Source: Falsiroseomonas sp041690465
Lineage (GTDB): Bacteria > Pseudomonadota > Alphaproteobacteria > Acetobacterales > Acetobacteraceae
DNA length: 64,000 bases
Reading direction: 5' to 3'
Assembly: GCF_041690465.1 (NCBI RefSeq)
Contig: NZ_JAWLHG010000014.1
Span: 66,154 to 130,153 of the forward strand
Shown: positions 1 through 7,540 of the stretch, piece after piece
Layout of the letters: the number at the start of each line of letters is the position of its first letter
How positions within the stretch are numbered: the first letter of the stretch is position 1
Program-made: the position numbers and the translations under genes
The notes under the pieces: model-generated
Database searches by the model: none
Told to the model about the DNA's origin: nothing
Seen by the model: only the letters and a program-made list of their open reading frames with translations

Positions 1-702
1 GAGGATAACTACCTCTGGTTGCTGAAGGATAGTCCGACCGGAGCGGTTGCGATCTGCGACCCCGGCGAGGCCGCCCCGGCGATCGCGGCGGTCGAGGCCG
101 CGGGCGGGGAGCTCGACTCGATCCTGCTCACCCACCACCATGGCGACCATGTGAACGGCGTGGCCGAGCTGAAGGCCCGCTTCCCGGCCGCGAAGGTGGT
201 CGGCGCCGCGCTCGATGCGCATCGCCTGCCGCCGCTCGACGTGGTGGTGAAGGAGGGCGACATCGTCCCGCTCGGCGCCGCGCGGGCCGAGGTGCTGCAC
301 TATCCCGGGCACACCACCGGGCACATCGCCTTCCACTTCGTGGCCAACCATGTGCTGCTCTGCGGCGACGTGATCTTTGCGCTGGGCTGCGGCCGGCCGC
401 TGGAGCCGGGGGGCATGGAGGCGCTGTGGCATTCGCTGCGCCGCCTCGCCCGCCTGCCGGGCAACACCCGGCTCTGCTGCGGCCATGAATACACCCAGTC
501 CAACGCCCGCTTCGCCCTGCATGTGGACCCCGACAACGCCGCCCTGAAGGCCGAGGTCGAGGCCGCCGGCGCGCTGCTCGCCGCCGGCCGCCCGACCGTG
601 CCGACCACGCTGGCGCAGGAGCTTGCCGCCAACCCCTTCCTGCGCGCCCGCGACCTGGCGGAGTTCACCGCCCGGCGCGAGGCCAAGAACCACTTCAGAT
701 GA
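1..702 (+). CDS. gloB: Hydroxyacylglutathione hydrolase (glyoxalase II), 5' end cut by the window edge
   Basis: Glyoxalase II hydrolyses S-D-lactoylglutathione to D-lactate and glutathione, the second step of cytoplasmic methylglyoxal detoxification. The frame is open from base 1, so roughly the first ten codons lie outside the window; the visible 233 residues start inside the conserved DNYxWL stretch. The metallo-beta-lactamase motif THHHGDH is at visible residues 44-50. Further metal ligands are expected in HYPGHT, CGDVIF and CGHEYT. The C-terminus keeps the family tail (NPFLR followed by KNHF). A glutathione transferase and, further away, gshA are also in this window, which fits a glutathione-dependent physiology. 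Confidence in the family is high; only the true start is unknown. Confidence 0.93.
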   Translation, partial: EDNYLWLLKDSPTGAVAICDPGEAAPAIAAVEAAGGELDSILLTHHHGDHVNGVAELKARFPAAKVVGAALDAHRLPPLDVVVKEGDIVPLGAARAEVLHYPGHTTGHIAFHFVANHVLLCGDVIFALGCGRPLEPGGMEALWHSLRRLARLPGNTRLCCGHEYTQSNARFALHVDPDNAALKAEVEAAGALLAAGRPTVPTTLAQELAANPFLRARDLAEFTARREAKNHFR

Positions 703-710
703 CAGGCGAC

Positions 711-799
711 CCGATTCAGACCTCCGGTGCTCGCCGCCCGTCGGGCCGAAGGCACGCCTTCGTCATGACGGCGGCTGCACCTTCCGGTCATCGGATCGC
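711..799. repeat. Left arm of a long inverted repeat flanking the GST gene
   Basis: Read on the minus strand, this 89-base segment aligns with the plus strand of 1427-1516 with about a dozen differences and one gap (about 86% identity by eye). Shared blocks include TCCGATGACCGG, GGCGTGCCTTCGGCCCGAC and GGAGGTCTGAATCGG. It fills most of the gap between gloB and the GST gene. It is not a simple terminator, because its partner is more than 600 bases away on the other side of a gene. It may be a dispersed intergenic element. Confidence 0.85.
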
Positions 800-823
800 A
801 TAACCGGTGAGGACCGCCCCAGC

Positions 824-1426
824 ATGATGAAGCTTCACTACAGCGCCAACAGCCCCTTCGCCCGCAAGGTGATGGCCTGTGCCGTCGCCCGCGGCATCGA
901 CGACCGGATCGAGACGGTGGGCAGCAACCCGCATGTCTCGCCCGAGCCGCTGCTGAAGGCCAACCCGCTGTCCAAGATCCCCTGCCTGGTGCTGGAGGAC
1001 GGCACCGCCATCTTCGACAGCCCGGTGATCTGCGAATACCTGGACAGTGTCGGCGAGGCGAACGGGCTGTTCCCGAGTTCCGGCACGCCGCGCTGGGTGC
1101 GCATCTCGGTGATGCATGCGCTGGCCGACGGCATCGCCGATGCGCTGGTCGCGCGCCGCATGCACGGCGCGGCGCCGCAGGACGAGGCACGCGCGGCCTT
1201 CCTGGCGCGGCAGAAGGCCTCGGTGGAGCGCGGCCTGGCGATGCTGGAGGCCGACCCGCCGAGGGGACTGACGGACATCGGCGCGGTCGCGGTCGCCTGC
1301 GCGCTCGGCTACCTCGACCTGCGCTTCGCGGACGAGCCCTGGCGGGACACTCACCCGCGCCTTGCCGCCTGGCTCGCCGAGGTTTCCAAGCTGCCGCCGC
1401 TGGCGCGCACCCAGCCGCCGGGCTGA
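824..1426 (+). CDS. Glutathione S-transferase family protein
   Basis: A 200-residue cytosolic GST-like protein that probably conjugates glutathione to electrophiles or uses it as a cofactor; the substrate cannot be read from sequence. The N-terminal thioredoxin-like domain (about 1-80) shows SPFARKV at 10-16, the cis-proline loop KIPCLV with Pro53, and the glutathione gamma-glutamyl contact DSP with Ser66. The helical C-terminal domain follows. I chose ATG 824 because the thioredoxin fold starts directly there and a GAGG lies about ten bases upstream; an in-frame extension to 623 would run into gloB. The gene sits alone between two inverted repeat arms (711-799 and 1427-1516), an unusual arrangement that suggests it may have been inserted or moved as a unit. 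Confidence 0.88.
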   Translation: MMKLHYSANSPFARKVMACAVARGIDDRIETVGSNPHVSPEPLLKANPLSKIPCLVLEDGTAIFDSPVICEYLDSVGEANGLFPSSGTPRWVRISVMHALADGIADALVARRMHGAAPQDEARAAFLARQKASVERGLAMLEADPPRGLTDIGAVAVACALGYLDLRFADEPWRDTHPRLAAWLAEVSKLPPLARTQPPG

Positions 1427-1516
1427 GCGAATCCGATGACCGGGGCGCGCAGCTGCCGTCAGGCCGGAGGCGTGCCTTCGGCCCGACCGGCGGCGGGCAC
1501 AGGAGGTCTGAATCGG
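1427..1516. repeat. Right arm of the inverted repeat flanking the GST gene; carries the RBS of the next gene
   Basis: This 90-base segment starts immediately after the GST stop codon and ends at the base before the cupin ATG. It is the inverted partner of 711-799. Its last part contains AGGAGG (1501-1506), ten bases before ATG 1517, so the repeat itself appears to supply the ribosome binding site of the downstream gene. Confidence 0.85.
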
Positions 1517-1969
1517 ATGTTGGACCTGCGCGACCCTGCCCTGGACGCAGCGGCGGTGGTCGCCGCGCTCGGCCTCGCGCCGCATCCCGAGGGCGGCCAC
1601 TACCGCGAGGTCTGGCGCGACGCGCCGCCGGAGGGCGGCCGCGGCGCCGGCACCGCGATCCACTTCCTGCTCGACGCCGCCGAGCGCAGCCACTGGCATC
1701 GCGTGGACGCCGCCGAGCTGTGGCTCTGGCAGGCGGGCGGACCAGTGCTGCTGTCTCTCTCCTCGGACGGGTCGGGGGTGGAGCGCGACATCCGGCTCGG
1801 CCCCGATCTCGGCGCCGGGGAGGCGCTGATCGGCGTGGTGCCGAAGGGCTGGTGGCAGGCGGCGCGGCCGGCGGGCGGCCGCTGGTGCCTGGTCTCCTGC
1901 ACCGTCAGCCCCGCCTTCGACTTCGCCGGCTTCCAGCTGGCGCCACCGGGATGGGAGCCGGGTAAGTGA
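1517..1969 (+). CDS. Cupin superfamily protein of the DUF985 (cupin_5) family
   Basis: A 150-residue single-domain cupin resembling the DUF985 family (yeast YML079w-like), a beta-barrel fold of unknown reaction. The family signature is visible: HPEGGHYRE at about 23-31, the HWHRVDAAELW metal/ligand segment at 59-69, and the late PKGWWQA and W(C)LVSCTVSPAFDFAGF segments. ATG 1517 is preceded by a perfect AGGAGG at ten bases; an upstream in-frame ATG at 1436 would place translation across the repeat arm and is less likely. The stop overlaps the GTG start of the next gene (GTGA), so the two are translationally coupled. Confidence 0.88.
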   Translation: MLDLRDPALDAAAVVAALGLAPHPEGGHYREVWRDAPPEGGRGAGTAIHFLLDAAERSHWHRVDAAELWLWQAGGPVLLSLSSDGSGVERDIRLGPDLGAGEALIGVVPKGWWQAARPAGGRWCLVSCTVSPAFDFAGFQLAPPGWEPGK

Positions 1970-2574
1970 GCACGAGCCTCGCATGGGACGAACGCTTCTC
2001 CGGCGGCGGTTTCCAGTTCGGCGAGGCGCCGAACCGCTACCTCGAGGAGTTGCGCCCCTGGCTCGCGCCGGGGATGCGCGTGCTTGCGCTCGGCGATGGC
2101 GAGGGCCGCAACGGTGCCTGGCTGGCCGCGCAGGGGTTGCAGGTGACCTCGCTCGACTGGTCGCGGGTGGGCATGGCGAAGGCGGCGGGACTCGCCGCGC
2201 GGCGCGGCGTGGCAATGCGCACCGTCGTCGCCGATGCCGCCGCCTGGGAGTATCCGGAGGCCGGCTTCGACCTCGTCGCCTGGATCTACCTGCATTTGCC
2301 GCCCGCCGACCGGGCCGCCGCCGCGCGCGGCGTGCTGCGCAGCCTGGCGCCAGGCGGGATGCTGGCGCTGGAATGCTTCACCCCCGCCCAGCAGGGCCGC
2401 CGCAGCGGCGGGCCGAAGATGCCCGAGCTGCTCTGGTCCCGCGCCATCGTGGAGGAGCTGTTCGGCAGCCTGGACGTGCTGGAGTTGCTCGAAGGCACCG
2501 TGCATCTCGACGAAGGCCCGCGCCACCAGGGCTGCGCCGAGGTGGTGCGGGCGCTGCTACGGAAGCCCGGGTGA
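1966..2574 (+). CDS. SAM-dependent methyltransferase, class I
   Basis: A 202-residue Rossmann-fold methyltransferase. Motif I is ALGDGEGRNG (41-50), followed by an acidic motif II (TSLDWS), and a motif IV-like segment AWIYLHLP. It resembles the TehB-like group of small-molecule or tellurite/thiol methyltransferases, but the substrate is not determinable. The start is GTG, overlapping the cupin stop by four bases (GTGA). A GTG/TGA overlap at its 3' end leads into a small reading frame. Confidence 0.85.
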   Translation: MSTSLAWDERFSGGGFQFGEAPNRYLEELRPWLAPGMRVLALGDGEGRNGAWLAAQGLQVTSLDWSRVGMAKAAGLAARRGVAMRTVVADAAAWEYPEAGFDLVAWIYLHLPPADRAAAARGVLRSLAPGGMLALECFTPAQQGRRSGGPKMPELLWSRAIVEELFGSLDVLELLEGTVHLDEGPRHQGCAEVVRALLRKPG

Positions 2575-2903
2575 AGATTCCTGGCTCCAGCGTCCCGTCC
2601 TTGCGAAGAGCTGCAGCCATCCCTGCGCGGCTCGGCGGCATGGGGTGCGCCTATGTCGAGCGTGATTGGCGCTATGCCGGCCGGGATTTGCCTCTCGGCG
2701 CGCCGGTGGCGCCCGGGCGGCTCCAAGCCGACCTTGCCGACTGCGTTGCGAGCCGTGACCCGGCGCGCCTGCACGAATTGGCAGGTGACGGCCAGTATCG
2801 CACCGCCGGCATCGTTCTGGATGACGGCCCCCCGCTGGCGGTGTTCGCCTGCATGCGGGAGAAGCGCTGGGTTGCGATGCAGCGGACGGTTCTATTTCCG
2901 TGA
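2571..2903 (+). CDS. Small hypothetical protein
   Basis: A 110-residue frame beginning with GTG 2571, which overlaps the methyltransferase stop (GTGA), as in other couplings in this window. A shorter version from ATG 2640 would give 87 residues (MGCAYVERDWRYAGRD at its N-terminus). No family was recognised. The second half (RLQADLADCVASRDPARL, then TAGIVLDDGPPLAVFACM) has ordinary protein composition rather than shadow-frame composition, and no competing frame in this interval looks real. It runs convergent with the EamA transporter, with nine bases between stops. The start and the reality of the first 23 codons are uncertain. Confidence 0.5.
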   Translation: MKIPGSSVPSLRRAAAIPARLGGMGCAYVERDWRYAGRDLPLGAPVAPGRLQADLADCVASRDPARLHELAGDGQYRTAGIVLDDGPPLAVFACMREKRWVAMQRTVLFP

Positions 2904-2912
2904 GGCGAGTGG

Positions 2913-3758
2913 CTACCGCGCCCGCGCCGCGATGAAGCCGCCGCCGGCCACCATCAGCGTCGCCGCCGCCGCCCGCAGCGTCATCGCGCCCTCGCCGGCC
3001 GCGATCAGCAGCAGCGTGGAGGCCACCGGCACCGCATAGGCCAGCGTCCCGAGCAGCCGCGGATCACCGCGCTTCATGCCGACATCCCACAGGAAGAACG
3101 CCGCCCCCACCGGACCAAGGCCGAGGAGCGCCACCGCCAGCCACTCGCCCGGCGCCGGCGCGACGCTGCGCTCGAACACCAGGTGCAGAACGGCAGCCAG
3201 CGCCGCGGTCGCCAGGCAGAAGCCGGCCACCGCCTCGGTCGGCACGCGTCGGAGGCGGGGCAGGCCGGAGGCCACGGAATAGACCGCCCACACCACCGCA
3301 CCGGCCGCCGCCGCGACGAAGCCCGGGATTGCCTCAGGCGGGAAGGAAGCGCCCGGCCCCACCAGCAGCGCGCAGCCGGCGAAGCCGAGCGCCACGCCCG
3401 CCAGCCGCGCCGGTCCGAGCCGCAGGCCGAGCACGGGCGCCGAGAGCAGCACGATCAGCAGCGGCCAGAGGTAGTTGATGAGGTTCACCTCCACCGCCGG
3501 CGCCAGCGCGAAGGCGAGGAAGTAGAGCGCGTGGTAACCGAACAGCCCGCCGACGCCATGCGCCCAGGCGACCGGCGGCTGCCGCAGCGCCGCCCCGCCG
3601 CCGCGCGCCAGCACGACGGCCAGCCCCACCGCCCCGCCGACCGCGAAGCCCATGGCGGTGAGTTGCAGTGGCGGAATGCCGGAGGCCAGCCGCGAGAGCA
3701 GCGCCAGGAAGGCCCAGAGGATCAGCGCGCCGCAGCCGGCGAGGGTGGCGGGAGTCAT
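2913..3758 (-). CDS. EamA/DMT-family inner-membrane transporter (YddG-like)
   Basis: A 281-residue protein with about ten hydrophobic segments, formed by two EamA repeats (about 1-135 and 145-278). It probably exports a metabolite or amino acid across the inner membrane. The segment NLINYLWPLLIVL (about 92-104) is characteristic of the YddG-like aromatic amino acid exporter branch, but specificity is inference. GKHALRN-type or ATPase partners are absent, as expected for a secondary transporter. ATG 3758 is the only good start, followed directly by the first membrane helix. The gene lies between a convergent small gene and a divergent secreted protein. Confidence 0.87.
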   Translation of the reverse strand: MTPATLAGCGALILWAFLALLSRLASGIPPLQLTAMGFAVGGAVGLAVVLARGGGAALRQPPVAWAHGVGGLFGYHALYFLAFALAPAVEVNLINYLWPLLIVLLSAPVLGLRLGPARLAGVALGFAGCALLVGPGASFPPEAIPGFVAAAAGAVVWAVYSVASGLPRLRRVPTEAVAGFCLATAALAAVLHLVFERSVAPAPGEWLAVALLGLGPVGAAFFLWDVGMKRGDPRLLGTLAYAVPVASTLLLIAAGEGAMTLRAAAATLMVAGGGFIAARAR

Positions 3759-3845
3759 GCCGCGGCGTCATAGCGCGCACGCGCTCTGGCCGCGAACCCG
3801 GTCCGGTCGTTGCCCGCTGCGAAGATCGGCTGCTACGGTTGCTCG

Positions 3846-4340
3846 ATGTTCCGACGCCGATATGTGTCGGCTGGCCTGCTAGCCCTGGCGGTGGCATCCC
3901 GACTCGCGCCAGCGCACGGACAAGGCGCAGGTGAAACGCCGGAGGCCATCGCATCCGGGTTCGTGCGGCGCCTCGGGCTGGGGCGCAATCTCGGCTCACT
4001 CGCCGTGCAGGTCGCGCTCCGCACGCAAACCTTCGCAATGGTGGCGGCAGAACTCGGCCCTGCGGAAGCGCATTCCAGGCTGCTGCGTCAGGTGGCCGAA
4101 ACCGCGCCGCGCCACCAGGACGCCTGGGATCGCAATCTGGCGGCCGCGCATCTCGAGCACCTGCAGCCCGAACAGCTCGCCTCGATTGCCGAGCTTGGTC
4201 CGCGATCCCCGCACTTCCAGACGCTGCTCACCAGCCAGGATGCCATCGGCCGGAGCATGCAGGCGCGGTCGGGACAACTGCTCCAGGACATCGTCGCCGA
4301 GATCATCGGAGCCCTGTTCCGCCAGATCGTGCCGCGCTGA
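3846..4340 (+). CDS. Secreted hypothetical protein (DUF2059-like in layout)
   Basis: A 164-residue protein with a signal peptide (MFRRRY, then a hydrophobic core, cleavage likely after AHG near residue 25). The mature part is helical and polar, without recognised catalytic motifs; the pattern of repeated helices ending in SMQARSGQLLQDIVAEIIGA is reminiscent of periplasmic DUF2059-type proteins, but this is a weak resemblance. I chose ATG 3846 because it gives a clean signal peptide; an upstream TTG at 3810 would bury it. It is divergent from the EamA transporter and may share a promoter region with it (3759-3845). Confidence 0.65.
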   Translation: MFRRRYVSAGLLALAVASRLAPAHGQGAGETPEAIASGFVRRLGLGRNLGSLAVQVALRTQTFAMVAAELGPAEAHSRLLRQVAETAPRHQDAWDRNLAAAHLEHLQPEQLASIAELGPRSPHFQTLLTSQDAIGRSMQARSGQLLQDIVAEIIGALFRQIVPR

Positions 4341-4435
4341 ATGGTCCAGCGCGGGCGGCAGCGCCCGAAGCTGCGAACCGGCCCTGCGGGAAGCGCAGGA
4401 CGCTGCAGGCCGGACTCGCGCCCCCGGTTGCGCCT

Positions 4436-4678
4436 TCAGCGGTTCGTCCGCCCCTTCTCCTTGCGCGGCAGCGCGTTGCCCTTGCCCGCATCGTTCATCA
4501 CATCGCCCTCGAAGGTGTTCTCGCCCTCGATCGTGGCCGGATCGGTGCCGCGGCCGAAGGTGCCCTTGCTGGCACCGATGCCCGGATTGCGCTCGAGGTC
4601 GGAGGGCGGGCGCGGCACGTCCGCGCCGGGACCTTCGCGGCGGTCCTGTTCGTTCTTCGGATGCTTGCTGCCGGTCAT
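4436..4678 (-). CDS. Small hydrophilic protein of unknown function
   Basis: An 80-residue, highly polar, probably disordered protein (MTGSKHPKNEQDRREGPGAD at the N-terminus; later GTFGRGTDPATIEGENTFEGD and a basic C-terminus KEKGRTNR). No cysteine, no membrane segment, no recognised domain. A strong ribosome binding site (GGAGGAG, about six bases before ATG 4678) supports it as a real gene. It lies downstream of the YCII gene on the same strand with 55 bases between them. Such small stress-type proteins are common in this group, but no function is claimed. Confidence 0.6.
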   Translation of the reverse strand: MTGSKHPKNEQDRREGPGADVPRPPSDLERNPGIGASKGTFGRGTDPATIEGENTFEGDVMNDAGKGNALPRKEKGRTNR

Positions 4679-4733
4679 CTGCCGCTCCTCCATCTGAAGA
4701 GGAGCCAACGGCCTGGCGACCCCGCGCGTTCCG

Positions 4734-5378
4734 TCAGCGCGGCAGCGGCTTGTAGTCCAGCGGGCGCAGCAGCGTCCCGTAGAGCGCGACCTGCCGCCAG
4801 ACATCGCCGGTGACATAGGGATCCTCGGCCCAGAAGCGCTTCGCCTGCTCGTGGCTGGTGTGCCGGGTGATCGCGACCGAGCCGACCATGCGCCCCTCCG
4901 GCGCATCGAGGATCGCGCCGCCGAACAGCAGCGTGCCGTCCTCAGCCAGCGGCCGCACCCGCGCCATATGCGCCGGCCGCGCAGCCGCCCGGCGCGCCTC
5001 GGCGCCCTCGTCCAGCCCGTCCATGGCGATGGCGATGGTGTGGCTGCGGGGGCCTGGCATGGCGCTGCCGGGGCTCGGCCAGGGGGCGTAGGGCAGTGGC
5101 GCGATCCGGAAGGGATGCGTCTCGATCCGCTGCCACACGTCGTCGCACGCGAATGGCTCGGCGGCGAGGTAGGCGTCCACCCCTGCCTGGTCCGCCACGT
5201 CCAGCACCATCAGCGAGCCGAGGCTCTGGGCCTGCTCGTCATGCAGCGGCAGGCCGAGCACCAGCCGCCCGGCTTTCGCTTCGGCCGCGATGAAGGCGAC
5301 ATGCGCATCCCGCGCGCCAAGCCGCCGCGCTGGTGCCTCCGCATCGTCGCCATCGAAGGCGAGGATCAACCAGGCCAT
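4734..5378 (-). CDS. Tandem YCII-domain protein
   Basis: A 214-residue protein made of two YciI-like ferredoxin-fold domains: the first about 1-98 (MAWLILAFDGDD, later RLVLGLPLHDEQAQSLGS and EPFACDDVWQ) and the second about 110-212 (SHTIAIAMDGLD, PLAEDGTLLFGGAIL, EDPYVTGDVW). Each carries the AEPF/AEDPY plus late acidic/His pattern of the family. YciI domains are dimeric with a putative active-site His/Asp pair; no physiological reaction is firmly known. The duplication within one chain mimics a dimer. It is downstream of phbB on the same strand, but two strong hairpins lie between them, so it is probably transcribed separately. Confidence 0.85.
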   Translation of the reverse strand: MAWLILAFDGDDAEAPARRLGARDAHVAFIAAEAKAGRLVLGLPLHDEQAQSLGSLMVLDVADQAGVDAYLAAEPFACDDVWQRIETHPFRIAPLPYAPWPSPGSAMPGPRSHTIAIAMDGLDEGAEARRAAARPAHMARVRPLAEDGTLLFGGAILDAPEGRMVGSVAITRHTSHEQAKRFWAEDPYVTGDVWRQVALYGTLLRPLDYKPLPR

Positions 5379-5415
5379 GTTGGCCGCCCTTCCCAGAACT
5401 TCCGCCCTCTGGTGC

Positions 5416-5440
5416 CCTGCCGCGGTCTTGCCGCGGCAGG
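5416..5440 (-). terminator. Strong GC hairpin, part of the phbB/YCII boundary
   Basis: CCTGCCGCGG at 5416-5425 pairs perfectly with CCGCGGCAGG at 5431-5440 across a five-base loop. It lies 70-100 bases after the phbB stop and just upstream of the YCII gene. There is no T tract, so an intrinsic terminator is possible but not certain. Confidence 0.5.
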
Positions 5441-5476
5441 ATGAGCCGGAGCGCGCAGGATCAGCACCAATCCGGG

Positions 5477-5511
5477 CTCCCCATGAGGCCGCGCACCGGC
5501 GTCATGGGGAG
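5477..5511 (-). terminator. Hairpin directly after the phbB stop
   Basis: CTCCCCATGA (5477-5486) and TCATGGGGAG (5502-5511) form a perfect ten-pair stem with a 15-base loop, one base beyond the phbB stop codon. Position and symmetry suggest a terminator or 3' mRNA-stabilising structure. Confidence 0.55.
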
Positions 5512-5512
5512 A

Positions 5513-6235
5513 TCAGTACATGTGCTGCCCGCCATTGATGGACAGCGTGGAACCGGTGATGAACTCGGCGTCGTCGGCGGTGAGGAACACCACCCCGCGG
5601 GCGATGTCCTCGGCATGGCCGAGGCGGCCGATCGGGATGCGCGCGACGATCTTCTCCAGCACCTCGGGCGGCACGGCGCGCACCATCTCGGTGTCTACAT
5701 AGCCGGGCGCCACCGCGTTCACGGTGATCTTGTTGCGCGCGCCTTCCTGCGCCAGCGCCTTGGTGAAGCCGTGGATGCCGGACTTCGCGGCGGCGTAGTT
5801 CACCTGGCCGAGCTGCCCGGCTTGGCCGTTGACGCTGCCGATGTTGACGATGCGCCCGAACTTGCGGGCGTTCATGCCATCCCACACCGCCTTGCACATG
5901 TTGTAGCAGCTGCCGAGGTTGGTATCGATCACCTCGTCCCACATCTGGCGCGTCAGCTTGCGCATCATCGCATCGCGCGTGATGCCGGCATTGTTCACCA
6001 GGATCTCCACCGGGCCAGCCTCGGCCTCGATCCGCTGCACCGCGGCGATGCAGGCCTCGAAACTGCCGACGTCGAACTTGTAGCAGGGAATGCCGGTGCG
6101 CTCGGTGAAGGCCTGGGCGGCGGCGTCGTTGCCGGCATAGGAGGCGACGACCTTGCGCCCCGCAGCCTGCAGCGCCTCGCTGATCGCCGCGCCGATGCCG
6201 CGCTGTCCGCCGGTGACGAGTGCCACGCGTGCCAT
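5513..6235 (-). CDS. phbB: Acetoacetyl-CoA reductase (NADPH)
   Basis: A 240-residue short-chain dehydrogenase that reduces acetoacetyl-CoA to (R)-3-hydroxybutyryl-CoA for polyhydroxybutyrate synthesis. It shows the nucleotide-binding TGGQRGIG (8-15), NNAG (about 87-90), the catalytic Ser in NIGSVNGQAGQLGQ, the YxxxK pair in NYAAAKSG, and the PhbB-typical C-terminus GSTLSINGGQHMY. Length matches the family. ATG 6235 has GGAGGGAAG upstream. The thiolase and synthase partners are not in this window. A dyad (6300-6322) upstream could be a regulator site. Confidence 0.92.
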   Translation of the reverse strand: MARVALVTGGQRGIGAAISEALQAAGRKVVASYAGNDAAAQAFTERTGIPCYKFDVGSFEACIAAVQRIEAEAGPVEILVNNAGITRDAMMRKLTRQMWDEVIDTNLGSCYNMCKAVWDGMNARKFGRIVNIGSVNGQAGQLGQVNYAAAKSGIHGFTKALAQEGARNKITVNAVAPGYVDTEMVRAVPPEVLEKIVARIPIGRLGHAEDIARGVVFLTADDAEFITGSTLSINGGQHMY

Positions 6236-6693
6236 GCTGGTCTTCCCTCCGTGAGCCTTCTGCGGCCCGGCGCGCTCTTCGCGCCGTCCCTGCCGTTATC
6301 CTTGCAATACTGGCGGGCAAGGGCAAACACGCATCACACGCAGATCGCGAAAACGCCTCGAGGCGGATCAAGGAAAGGTGACACGGAGCCGCCTGCCCCT
6401 CTGGCCGAGCCGGGGCCGCGCAGGAAATTTCCCGGCCCCTCGACTCCGATCTGGCGCGGGCTCCGTGCCGGAGCTTCCCGTGCTTTCACGGCGAAGCACC
6501 GGCGCCGGGGCGGGCCAATCTCACCGCGGCTGCATCATTTTGCGGGACTTAACTCGTGCCGCAAGCGTCACAACCTGTGGTGGAACATCGCTGCGAGTGA
6601 TTGCGCCTTCACGCCGACGTGACCAGTGTGCCACACGGATAGCGTGTTGCGCCGCTGGTGGTGCGTTTGGCTGCTCATCAAGGTTGGATTCAC
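6236..6693. other. 458-base intergenic region between divergent phbB and a small gene
   Basis: No convincing reading frame was seen. The left part holds the phbB leader with its ribosome binding site and an inverted repeat at 6300-6322. The right part is less GC-rich than its surroundings around 6535-6690 (for example CATTTTGCGGGACTTAA), as expected for the promoter of the plus-strand small gene. No tRNA or riboswitch pattern was recognised. Confidence 0.6.
6300..6322. promoter_or_regulatory. Inverted repeat upstream of phbB, candidate operator
   Basis: CCTTGC (6300-6305) and GCAAGG (6317-6322) form a perfect six-base dyad separated by 11 bases, ending 65 bases upstream of the phbB start. 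Regulators of PHB genes (PhaR type) recognise TGC/GCA-rich dyads in several alphaproteobacteria, so this is a plausible but unproven operator. Confidence 0.3.
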
Positions 6694-6891
6694 ATGCACA
6701 CCAAGACAGACCGGGACAAGGCGGCGTTGCCCTCGCGGGATCATTCGGCACTCCTGATGATGCTGGCCTATGTCGAGGCTGAATGCCGCCGGCTCGGCGC
6801 CGAGGCTGCGGCAGAGCATGCCGCCATGGCTGCCGCCCTCGTCACCCGCCCGGCCGCGGTGCTGTCGGAGGCAGCGCGGGCGATGCACTGA
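6694..6891 (+). CDS. Small hypothetical protein
   Basis: A 65-residue protein (MHTKTDRDKAALPSRDHSAL at the N-terminus), alanine-rich and helical, with a single cysteine in ECRRLGAEAAAEHAAM. No domain recognised; size and composition recall small cytoplasmic helical proteins often annotated only as hypothetical. AAGG lies about nine bases before ATG 6694. It is convergent with metW, seven bases between stops. It could be a real small gene given the long leader region in front of it. Confidence 0.5.
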   Translation: MHTKTDRDKAALPSRDHSALLMMLAYVEAECRRLGAEAAAEHAAMAAALVTRPAAVLSEAARAMH

Positions 6892-6898
6892 CGCGGCG

Positions 6899-7540
6899 CT
6901 ATCCCCGCCGCAACAGGAACAGCCCCTGCTCGCCGAACAGGTTGGCGAGCCAGGGGGAGCGCTTCCAGGGGCTGCGAAGCCCCTTGTCGTCCACCGCCAG
7001 CCAGCGCTCCACCACATAGCCGTCCATCGCGCAGAGCGCGAAGAAGTCGCGGATGGTGCAGGGGTGGATGTTCGGCGTCTCGTACCAGGGGCGGTCCCAG
7101 GTCTCGTTGTCCGGCATCCGGCCCGCGGTGAGCAGCGTCCAGCGCAGCTGCCAGTGCCCGAAATTCGGGAAGGAGACGATGGCGTAGCGTCCGATGCGCA
7201 GCATCTGGCGCAGCACCTCGCGCGGCTTCTCCACCGCCTGCAGCGTGCGGCTGAGCACCACGTAGTCGAAGGCGCCATCGGGGTAGAAGGCCAGGTCGGT
7301 GTCGGCGTCGCCATGGATCACCGGCAGGCCGGCGGCCACGGCTTCCGTCGCCTCCGCCATGTCGATCTCGATCCCGCGCGCATCGGCGCCCTTCTCGCGG
7401 GTCAGATGCTCGATCAGCGCGCCGTCGCCGCAGCCGATGTCCAGCACGCGCGCGCCGGGCGCCACCATCTCCGCGATCAGGCGAAGGTCGAGCCGCATGT
7501 TCTTGGCGACGAAGCGGATCTCCTGCGGCGCGTCGGGCAT
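6899..7540 (-). CDS. metW: Methionine biosynthesis protein MetW
   Basis: A 213-residue class I methyltransferase-fold protein that works with MetX in homoserine O-acetylation; in several proteobacteria MetX needs MetW for full activity. Motif I VLDIGCGDG is at about 33-41; FDYVVLSRTLQAVEKP and SFPNFGHW are typical MetW segments. The start overlaps the metX stop (TGATG), so the two are translationally coupled, which is the standard metXW arrangement. The reaction of MetW itself is not certain from sequence. Confidence 0.93.
   Translation of the reverse strand: MPDAPQEIRFVAKNMRLDLRLIAEMVAPGARVLDIGCGDGALIEHLTREKGADARGIEIDMAEATEAVAAGLPVIHGDADTDLAFYPDGAFDYVVLSRTLQAVEKPREVLRQMLRIGRYAIVSFPNFGHWQLRWTLLTAGRMPDNETWDRPWYETPNIHPCTIRDFFALCAMDGYVVERWLAVDDKGLRSPWKRSPWLANLFGEQGLFLLRRG

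Noticed and set aside
5333..6622. A 429-codon plus-strand frame opposite phbB
   Set aside because: phbB on the minus strand is certain; this frame is its antisense shadow extended into noncoding sequence.
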